From: an uncultured Lachnospiraceae bacterium
GTDB lineage: Bacteria; Bacillota; Clostridia; Lachnospirales; Lachnospiraceae
Length of the DNA stretch: 9,925 bases
NCBI GenBank assembly: GCA_910577445.1
Contig: CAJTMZ010000123.1
Coordinates: 1 to 9,925, forward strand
Reading direction: 5' to 3'
In this document: one piece after another, positions 5,186 through 9,925 of the stretch
Numbering within the stretch: position 1 is the first letter of the stretch
Layout: each line of letters starts with the position of its first letter
Made by a program: the position numbers and the translations under genes
Notes under the pieces: generated by a model
What the model was told of the DNA's origin: nothing
What the model saw: the letters and a program-made list of their open reading frames with translations, nothing else
Database searches by the model: none

Positions 5186-6664
5186 CTATTTCACTCTTCC
5201 GTACAGCTTGCAAACATCGTAAATTTTTTCTGCAAGCCCCTCCGGAATCTGGCCTTTCACCATTCTCCACTTCCAGTTTGTTCCAAGGGTTGAAGGCACG
5301 TTGATTCTCGCCTCGCTCCCCAGTCCAAGATAGTCCTGCATGGGAATCACAGCGGTGTCCGAAACGCTTCCGAGGGCCGCCCGGATGAAATTCCATTCCA
5401 GCTCCCGGCTGCTTTTGATGTTCAGGTATTTTTTTGCAAAGCTGCGGTCGCGTCTGTTGATGACCTGATACCAGCCGACCGTAGTATCGTTGTCGTGGGT
5501 TCCGGTGTAAACCACGGAATTTGCCGTATAGTTGTGAGGCAGGTAGTCGCTCTCCTCCCTGGAATCAAAGGCGAACTGCAGAACCTTCATTCCCGGATAG
5601 CCGCTCTTTTTCAATAACTGATTGACTGTAGGAGTCAAAAATCCCAAATCCTCCGCAATAACCGGCTTGTCGCCGATTTTCTTTTTCATCACCTTAAACA
5701 AATCGTAGCCTAGTCCTTTTTCCCAGCGGCCGAACTCTGCGGTGGTGTCCCCGAAAGGAATATTGTAGTATTCGTCAAAACCTCTGAAATGGTCGATTCT
5801 TACCACGTCATAGAGTTTGTAACAGTAAGAAATTCTCTGAATCCACCATGCGTATTCCGTCTCTTTGTGATAGTCCCATTTATAAAGAGGATTCCCCCAA
5901 AGCTGCCCCGTGGCCGAGAATGCGTCCGGCGGGCATCCGGCGACTCCGGTAGGTCTGCGGTTTTCATCCAACTGGAAAAGTTCCGGGTTTGCCCAGGTGT
6001 CCGCGCTGTCCAGGGCCACATAAATGGGAATATCCCCGATAATCTTAACGCCCCTGTCGTTGGCATACTTCTTCAGCTTCCGCCACTGCGTGTCAAATAA
6101 GTACTGCTGAAATTCATAAAAAAGGATTTCCTCTTTTAACTGATTTCTGTATCTTTCAATTGCTTCCGGTCTGCGGAGCCGGATGTCCTCATCCCACTCG
6201 GACCAGCTTTTTCCCTTATAAGAATCCTTTACCGCCATATAAAGGGAATAGTCCGAAAGCCAGAAAGCGTTCTCTTTCGCAAAAGCCTGAAAATCTTCAT
6301 TCTCCTCAATTCTGCTGTTGTCAAAAGCCTCTTTCAGCACCACGAAACGGGACTTGTAAATCTTTTCGTAATCCACATAAGCCTCGTTTGCGCCAAAATC
6401 CCGCGCCTCGCACTGCTCTTTTGTGAGTAAGCCTTCCTCAATCAATTCCTCCAAATCAATGTAGTAGGGGTTCCCCGCGAATGTCGAAAATGACTGATAA
6501 GGCGAATCCCCATAGCCGGTAGGCCCCAAAGGCAGTATCTGCCAGTAAGACTGGCCCGCTCTTTCCAGAAAATCTACAAATTCATACGCCTCTTTTGAAA
6601 ATGACCCGATTCCATAGGCGGATGGAATACTTGATACCGGTAATAATATGCCGCTTGTTCTCAT
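5186..6664 (-). CDS. malQ: 4-alpha-glucanotransferase (amylomaltase, GH77)
   Basis: Seen: 492 residues, matching bacterial short-type MalQ of about 500. The N-terminus has the family pattern RTSGILLPVSSIPSAYGIGS, then WQILPLGPTGYGDSPYQSFS. The catalytic barrel shows DIPIYVALDSADTW (211-224), RIDHFRG with nucleophile Asp291, IAEDLG with acid/base Glu338, and TGTHDNDTTVGW with Asp391, equivalent to Asp293, Glu340 and Asp395 of Thermus amylomaltase. Known reaction: cuts an alpha-1,4 glucan and transfers the piece to another glucan or glucose, so short maltodextrins and glycogen chains are remodelled for phosphorylase. Cytoplasmic, no signal peptide. GGAG precedes the ATG at 6664. The gene is separated from thiT upstream by a strong terminator (6718-6751), so it is probably its own unit. 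No other maltose or glycogen gene is near. Confidence 0.97.
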   Translation of the reverse strand: MRTSGILLPVSSIPSAYGIGSFSKEAYEFVDFLERAGQSYWQILPLGPTGYGDSPYQSFSTFAGNPYYIDLEELIEEGLLTKEQCEARDFGANEAYVDYEKIYKSRFVVLKEAFDNSRIEENEDFQAFAKENAFWLSDYSLYMAVKDSYKGKSWSEWDEDIRLRRPEAIERYRNQLKEEILFYEFQQYLFDTQWRKLKKYANDRGVKIIGDIPIYVALDSADTWANPELFQLDENRRPTGVAGCPPDAFSATGQLWGNPLYKWDYHKETEYAWWIQRISYCYKLYDVVRIDHFRGFDEYYNIPFGDTTAEFGRWEKGLGYDLFKVMKKKIGDKPVIAEDLGFLTPTVNQLLKKSGYPGMKVLQFAFDSREESDYLPHNYTANSVVYTGTHDNDTTVGWYQVINRRDRSFAKKYLNIKSSRELEWNFIRAALGSVSDTAVIPMQDYLGLGSEARINVPSTLGTNWKWRMVKGQIPEGLAEKIYDVCKLYGRVK

Positions 6665-6710
6665 TGCTTCTCTCCTACGTTTTTTCTGAACCCACTAAGG
6701 ATTTCCACTA

Positions 6711-6751
6711 TAAAAAGAATACCACTTGCGCCAATAATTGCAAGTGGTATT
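6711..6751 (-). terminator. intrinsic terminator downstream of thiT
   Basis: AATACCACTTGC (6718-6729) and GCAAGTGGTATT (6740-6751) are perfect 12-base complements around a 10-base loop. On the minus strand the stem is followed by CTTTTTA (about 6711-6717), a classical tail. It closes the thiT transcript before malQ. On the + strand only TTTT follows, and no gene there needs it. Confidence 0.88.
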
Positions 6752-6781
6752 TTGGCTGCAATCCGGCTCTGCGCAATGGAT

Positions 6782-6828
6782 TGTGCAATTTGTATGCAGG
6801 AGCCTTTCCGCTAAGGACAAATTGTACA
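6782..6828. repeat. second inverted repeat between thiT and its terminator
   Basis: TGTGCAATTTGT (6782-6793) pairs with ACAAATTGTACA (6817-6828) with one G/T wobble. Directly inside, CCTT (about 6803-6806) can pair with AAGG (about 6813-6816), leaving a one-sided bulge. No T tail. Function unknown; it may protect the 3' end of the thiT mRNA or be a remnant of a small palindromic repeat. Confidence 0.5.
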
Positions 6829-6845
6829 GCCGCCGGCATTTCCCT

Positions 6846-7523
6846 TCAGACTTTTGCCATTTCCTTTACTCTCAAAAGCCCCTGTTTAACCGGCGGAAGC
6901 TGCAGAATAATCACCGTCGCCAAAGCTTCCGGCACCAGATACGCGCCGTTATAAATCAGGGAATAGACCGGCGCCGCCATGTTATAGGCGGCCCCGTTTG
7001 TTCCAAAGAAAATCATGCCCGATAAAAAGGTAAAAACATACCTTCCAAGCACGCCCAGAAGATACCCCGTCGTAAGGCCGTTCTTTTTATCGGAAAATAA
7101 GCCCGACAGCCCCAGCGCCCCGAATGCAAAAATATAATCCGTGAACATCTGCGGAATGCTGATAATGTACGGGTCTGTCACAAGCTGTAAAAAACCGTAG
7201 GCCACAGCCGCCAAAAGTCCTTTGCGCAGACCGAACAGATAGCCGATAAGGCAGATAAAAAACATACTGCATAGGGTAACGGAGCCTCCCATAGGCATAT
7301 CCACTACTTTGACCATACTGGTCACTGTCCCCAGCGCCATTGCCATAGCGGAAAATACCAGTACCCTCGTGCTGATTTGCCTTTTCCCGCCGGCGCCGCT
7401 TATCATGCAGCCAATCAGCAAAACGGCCAGCATTGCCGCCACCAAAACGCCGTAACCCGCTCCGGTCAGTTCAAAATAGCTGCCCCACTCTTCGTCAATT
7501 ATTTCTCTCACAAAAACAGACAT
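6846..7523 (-). CDS. thiT: thiamine transporter ThiT (ECF S component)
   Basis: Seen: 225 residues from ATG 7523, which has AGGAGG 7 bases upstream; an earlier in-frame start at 7565 would overlap the regulatory hairpin and is rejected. Hydrophobic throughout, with about six to seven membrane segments. Family motifs: KVVDMPMGGSVTLCSM (72-87), AVAYGFLQLVTDPY (106-119), QMFTDYIFAFGALGLSGLF (125-143) and GRYVFTFLSGMIFFG (160-174). An extra N-terminal hydrophobic segment (about 23-44) makes it longer than the roughly 180-195 residues of characterised ThiT. Known role: binds thiamine with very high affinity in the membrane and works with the shared EcfT-EcfA-EcfA' energising module, which is encoded elsewhere. 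The TPP riboswitch in the leader supports the thiamine assignment independently. Monocistronic, with a terminator after it. Confidence 0.95.
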   Translation of the reverse strand: MSVFVREIIDEEWGSYFELTGAGYGVLVAAMLAVLLIGCMISGAGGKRQISTRVLVFSAMAMALGTVTSMVKVVDMPMGGSVTLCSMFFICLIGYLFGLRKGLLAAVAYGFLQLVTDPYIISIPQMFTDYIFAFGALGLSGLFSDKKNGLTTGYLLGVLGRYVFTFLSGMIFFGTNGAAYNMAAPVYSLIYNGAYLVPEALATVIILQLPPVKQGLLRVKEMAKV

Positions 7524-7530
7524 AAAAAAA

Positions 7531-7555
7531 CCTCCTTTGATTTCATCACAGGAGG
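7531..7555 (-). promoter_or_regulatory. thiT: expression-platform hairpin holding the thiT ribosome site, followed by T7
   Basis: On the minus strand CCTCCT (7550-7555) pairs with AGGAGG (7531-7536). Inside, TGAT pairs with ATCA around a GAA loop with one G/A mismatch between the two stems. AGGAGG is the thiT Shine-Dalgarno, so the hairpin hides it. The seven T (7524-7530) right after the stem also make it look like an intrinsic terminator that ends just before the ATG. Confidence 0.75.
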
Positions 7556-7572
7556 AGAGTTTCAATTCTTAT

Positions 7573-7649
7573 AAATGCGTGATTTTATCGGTTAGAAGGT
7601 ATGAAACAATTATAAAATAATAGTTTACGGTTATAAAATCACGGCATTT
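7573..7649 (-). repeat. long-range inverted repeat in the thiT leader between aptamer and ribosome site
   Basis: AAATGCGTGATTTTAT (7573-7588) and ATAAAATCACGGCATTT (7633-7649) are complementary over 16 pairs with a single one-base bulge, with 44 bases between them. It begins directly after the aptamer on the RNA. It probably shapes the switch between aptamer and the 7531-7555 hairpin, but which pairing is exclusive with which cannot be settled by eye. Confidence 0.65.
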
Positions 7650-7653
7650 ACAA

Positions 7654-7757
7654 AAATCTGCTTCCCTACGCCGGTATTATCCGGTTCAGGTAATGAGGGT
7701 CTGCATGTGACTTTTCCGGTCAACATGCCATCTCAGCGCAAGCTCCCCTAGCGATTT
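7654..7757 (-). promoter_or_regulatory. TPP riboswitch aptamer (THI box)
   Basis: On the minus strand the conserved blocks appear in order: AGGGGAGC, GCTGAGATGG, GACCCT, ACCTGAACCGGATAATACCG and GCGTAGGGAAGC. P1 can form from AAATCGCT (7750-7757) and AGCAGATTT (7654-7662) with one bulged base. It senses thiamine pyrophosphate and normally lowers expression when TPP is plentiful. The target is thiT about 130 bases downstream. Confidence 0.97.
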
Positions 7758-7772
7758 ATTTAATTTCTATTA

Positions 7773-7801
7773 AAAATATACCTGTTTGAAAGATTTGTCA
7801 A
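7773..7801 (-). promoter_or_regulatory. sigma-A promoter of the riboswitch-thiT unit
   Basis: Minus strand: perfect TTGACA (7796-7801), a 17-base spacer, then TATTTT (7773-7778). The predicted start near 7766 is about 9 bases before the aptamer P1, as expected. The 347-base stretch 7524-7870 without a gene is accounted for by this promoter, the riboswitch and its expression platform, plus about 70 bases of SSB downstream sequence. Confidence 0.7.
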
Positions 7802-7870
7802 GTTTTTTATGAGATTTTTATCCGGGCGGTGTCACCGTTCAGTCTTTGATTTCATTGTTGCTGAGCGGTC

Positions 7871-8500
7871 TCATTCCTCCGACAGCTCCAGCTTGCTCAC
7901 GGAAACCTCGTAGGCGATTCTCTTTTCGGCGTCCTCCTCGGAAATTCTCTTCATATATTCCCTGCTCTGAATCCTTCCCCAGATTTCACATCTGGTTCCC
8001 ACCGTAAAGTTGCTGGCAAATCTGGCGTTCCGTCCCCAGCAGATACAGGGTATGTAATCACTTTTTCCATAGGGCCTGTTTACGGCCAGCAGTAAATCAG
8101 CAATCTCTCTGCCAAGAGGCGTTTTCCGGTAAATAGGCTCTTTGCAGATATAACCATCCAGATAAATCTGATTCGTTTTCGAGCTTTCCGGCGTTTCGTC
8201 CACAAATTCAATTTCCCTTGCAAACACGGAAAGCACCAGACGATTTTTGCGCTCCTCGTGACGGTTATAGGAACGGAACTGGCCCTGAACCATAATACTC
8301 AGCCCCTTATAATCATCCTCCACGTTTATAAGACGCTCCGATACCATAAGAGGAATGATGTCGTTTGAGTCACTCAGTCTTGGCACATTCACGTCCACCA
8401 TATAAAAGCCCTCGCCGAAAATCTCATGGCTGAACACGAAATCGCTCACGATTTCCCCCATGATTACCACCTGGTTGTTTTCAATTACCTTATCTGTCAT
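7871..8500 (-). CDS. single-stranded-DNA-binding (SSB) family protein with two OB folds
   Basis: Seen: 209 residues, ATG 8500 after AAGGGAG. Two related OB-fold halves: about 9-100 (VVIMGEIVSDFVFSHEIFGE ... DYKGLSIMVQGQFRSY ... LVLSVFAREIEF) and about 110-205 (IYLDGYICKEPIYRKTPLGR, then DLLLAVNR ... YIPCICWGRNARFASNFTVG ... EIWGRIQSREY). The second half matches SSB more clearly (xGxIxxxPxxRxTxxGxxxxxxxLAVNR, Trp155-Gly, VGxRxxIxGRIQSREY). It ends SVSKLELSEE, without the acidic tail ending in Phe that recruits partner proteins in housekeeping SSB. Inference: an accessory, not the replicative, SSB; possibly monomeric or dimeric because each chain holds two folds. No replication or recombination gene is adjacent. 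No clear promoter box, but an inverted repeat lies upstream (8527-8569). Confidence 0.85.
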   Translation of the reverse strand: MTDKVIENNQVVIMGEIVSDFVFSHEIFGEGFYMVDVNVPRLSDSNDIIPLMVSERLINVEDDYKGLSIMVQGQFRSYNRHEERKNRLVLSVFAREIEFVDETPESSKTNQIYLDGYICKEPIYRKTPLGREIADLLLAVNRPYGKSDYIPCICWGRNARFASNFTVGTRCEIWGRIQSREYMKRISEEDAEKRIAYEVSVSKLELSEE

Positions 8501-8526
8501 TTTTGTTCTCCCTTCTTACACGTTAA

Positions 8527-8569
8527 GAATTTTTTCCTGTCATGTATTACTATATATATGAAAAAATTC
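8527..8569. repeat. perfect 10-base inverted repeat upstream of the SSB-family gene
   Basis: GAATTTTTTC (8527-8536) and GAAAAAATTC (8560-8569) are perfect complements with a 23-base A/T-rich centre. It lies 27 bases before the SSB ATG, in its presumed promoter or leader. It could be an operator or a leader hairpin; the A/T content makes either weak. Confidence 0.45.
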
Positions 8570-8570
8570 C

Positions 8571-8602
8571 GAAAGAAGAACCTTTAGTGACCGCAGGTTT
8601 CG
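8571..8602 (-). terminator. weak candidate terminator after the gamma-glutamyl hydrolase gene
   Basis: On the minus strand AAACCT (8595-8600) can pair with AGGTTC/T-like sequence (8578-8583), followed by TTCTTTC. The stem is only 5-6 pairs, so termination would be inefficient. Confidence 0.3.
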
Positions 8603-8611
8603 ACGATTATC

Positions 8612-9280
8612 TCACAGCAGTTCCTTAAAATAAACAAGCAGCTTTGCGCCGTCAGCCGCTTTCTCCCTTTCCGTCCGGGCGAAAGGTAATTTCTGCTGCG
8701 GAAAGCAGAGCCTCTCCGGGTGCCACTGTACGCCGAAAACAGGAAGGTGACCATGGCATAATCCCTCCACTACCCCGTCGTCCGCGTACTGCACATACTC
8801 AATCCCCTGACCCGGACGGTCAACGCCCTGATGATGGGCGCTGTTTACCACAAAACTTTCGCCGTATATGTCCTTTAAAAAGCCCTCCGACGCCACCGTC
8901 ATATGGAACCGGTCCCCTTCCTGATATTCATGGGCCGCACTTTCAGGAAGATGCTGTACCATATCCCCGCCAAAATAAATATTGATAAGCTGCATCCCCT
9001 TGCAGATGCCGAGCACCGGCTTTCTGTCTAAGACAAAAGCCCTTAGAATTTCCATTTGAATCCTGTCAAGCTCCGAATCAAAAAAACGGGTCCCGTTTGG
9101 AAGCTGTCCGAACAGTCTGGGGTCAATATCCCCTCCCCCCGGTAAAATCAGCCCGTCATAGGCGCAGGTATTCGGCACATGCAGAGAGGTTTTTGCATGC
9201 ACCCCCAAATGCCTCATGGCGTTTTCGTAATTTGAGGTTTTTCCGGTTTCTCCGGCAATCAATACTTTTTTCAAATTCAA
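8612..9280 (-). CDS. gamma-glutamyl-gamma-aminobutyrate hydrolase family (peptidase C26, class I amidotransferase-like)
   Basis: Seen: 222 residues. LILPGGGDIDP (44-54), the catalytic Cys in GICKGMQLIN (Cys93), SAHHQG (147-152), and the His-x-Glu pair in GVQWHPER (His187, Glu189) form the Cys-His-Glu triad. This is the PuuD-like C26 group, which hydrolyses gamma-glutamyl bonds as in the putrescine pathway or in peptide and folate derivatives; no glutamine-amidotransferase partner domain is present. No putrescine-degradation gene is near, so the substrate is open. No in-frame ATG exists: the start is TTG at 9280, or a second TTG at 9274 which fits the AGG of GCAGGTT better (about 9 bases) than the first (3 bases). 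A CCTGCAT/ATGCAGG inverted repeat (9284-9290 and 9324-9330) brackets the upstream region, and no strong promoter is seen. Confidence 0.88.
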   Translation of the reverse strand: MNLKKVLIAGETGKTSNYENAMRHLGVHAKTSLHVPNTCAYDGLILPGGGDIDPRLFGQLPNGTRFFDSELDRIQMEILRAFVLDRKPVLGICKGMQLINIYFGGDMVQHLPESAAHEYQEGDRFHMTVASEGFLKDIYGESFVVNSAHHQGVDRPGQGIEYVQYADDGVVEGLCHGHLPVFGVQWHPERLCFPQQKLPFARTEREKAADGAKLLVYFKELL

Positions 9281-9371
9281 TAACCTGCATCAATATCCAC
9301 ATACTTACAATTACATTTACTGTATGCAGGGGAGGCGGGGAATGATACAGGATTTATGTTTTTCAGGCTAT

Positions 9372-9925
9372 TTATATATCCTCGACGCTGTTTTCCTTAA
9401 GGGCGGGATGCTGTGTATAAAACAACGCTTTCTGTCGTTCTATTTCTGCCCTGAGCTGCTCTTTCGTCGGCAGATAGGTCAAATACTTCGACATAAACAG
9501 CCTTTCATTGTCATGCAGCACGGAATATCGCGCGATATCCTCATCTGTTCTGCCCTGCATTTCAATTCATCATACATGCGTACATACATATCAATCTGGC
9601 CTACGTCCTGATATGTGATTTTTCCCATTTTCAAATCAATAAGCACGTAGCATTTCAGCTCAATATTATAAAAAACAAGGTCAATATAATAATCCTCAGC
9701 GCTTGTTATAATATGTTGCTGTCTGGCAACAAAAGCAAATCCTTTTCCCATCTCCATAAGAAAATCACGAATATGCGATAAAATTGCCGCTTCCAGTTCA
9801 CTTTCAAGATAAGTATCCTCATTTTTAAATCCTAAAAATTCCGCAACTATCGGATTTTTAAGAAGTTCAAACTTATTTTTCTGAAATTCTCCTGTTTTCT
9901 GTTTCATCTCGTCAATCACAGCCTC
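9372..9925 (-). pseudogene. C-terminal part of a DUF1016/YhcG-type PD-(D/E)XK nuclease, frameshifted; runs off the right edge
   Basis: Seen: the frame entering from the right edge reads KNPIVAEFLGF, then a nuclease core with YYIDLVFYNIELKCYVLIDL followed by KMGK, and GQIDMYVRMYDELK, after which it goes out of frame and stops at 9479. A second frame resumes the family sequence as GRTDEDIARYSVLHDNERLF, LPTKEQLRAEIERQKA, and ends at 9372. In intact relatives, as I recall them, about 16 residues (a GDNPxxGIVLC-type strand) separate YDELK from TDEDIA; here only 11 bases remain, consistent with a loss of about 37 bases and hence a frameshift. The catalytic Asp and the D-x-K motif are present, but the C-terminal strand and helix are lost or out of frame. 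Known family: YhcG-like nucleases of unclear role, often beside restriction-modification or mobile genes. The N-terminal half lies outside the window. Confidence 0.85.

Noticed and set aside
7822..7845. CGGTGTCACCG palindrome after the SSB gene as a terminator
   Set aside because: The loop would be only about three bases and no proper T run follows on the SSB strand (CCCGGATAAAAA), so it is too weak to call.
9324..9611. 95-residue plus-strand ORF
   Set aside because: Antisense to the frameshifted DUF1016 gene, which carries the recognisable sequence.
1..9925. tRNA, rRNA, CRISPR array or insertion sequence
   Set aside because: No cloverleaf, spaced direct repeats, or transposase with terminal repeats could be seen on either strand by eye.

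Overview
The window looks like a chromosomal segment of a spore-forming anaerobic Firmicute, most likely a Lachnospiraceae/Clostridia gut-type bacterium. This rests on an alpha/beta-type spore protein gene, strong AGGAGG-type ribosome sites, a TPP riboswitch in front of thiT, and a GreA-CBS-DJ-1 cluster. The taxon is inferred from protein flavour, not from a marker gene.

Left part (1 to about 2550): the right-hand end of an integrated mobile element, visibly richer in A/T than the rest. It carries the start of a small minus-strand ORF whose frame is broken by a run of eight G, a membrane-anchored zinc-ribbon/DUF4352 protein, an intrinsic terminator, and a large serine recombinase whose stop codon lies about 25 bp from the element end. 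The element ends inside a minus-strand small acid-soluble spore protein (SASP) gene. The SASP 5' part (47 codons, with its ribosome site and GPR cleavage motif) is in the window. The conserved 3' part is missing and should lie beyond the left edge, on the other side of the element. This is the most notable feature: an integration inside a sporulation gene, formally like the skin element in sigK.

Middle (2700-6664): a tight minus-strand operon DJ-1/PfpI protein, CBS-pair protein, greA. A divergently transcribed CYTH-domain phosphohydrolase/cyclase-family gene follows with a good sigma-A promoter, then malQ (4-alpha-glucanotransferase) converges on it across a hairpin-rich gap.

Right part (6665-9925): thiT (thiamine ECF transporter S component) with a complete TPP riboswitch leader. 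The Shine-Dalgarno of thiT lies in a hairpin that is followed by seven T, so the same hairpin can be a terminator and a ribosome-site sequestor. Next come a two-OB-fold SSB-family protein, a class I glutamine amidotransferase-like gamma-glutamyl hydrolase with a TTG start, and the C-terminal part of a DUF1016/YhcG-type PD-(D/E)XK nuclease. The nuclease is frameshifted by a small internal deletion and runs off the right edge.

The housekeeping genes do not form one pathway. The coherent stories are the element-SASP junction and the thiamine-controlled thiT unit. No tRNA, rRNA, CRISPR array or insertion sequence was seen.
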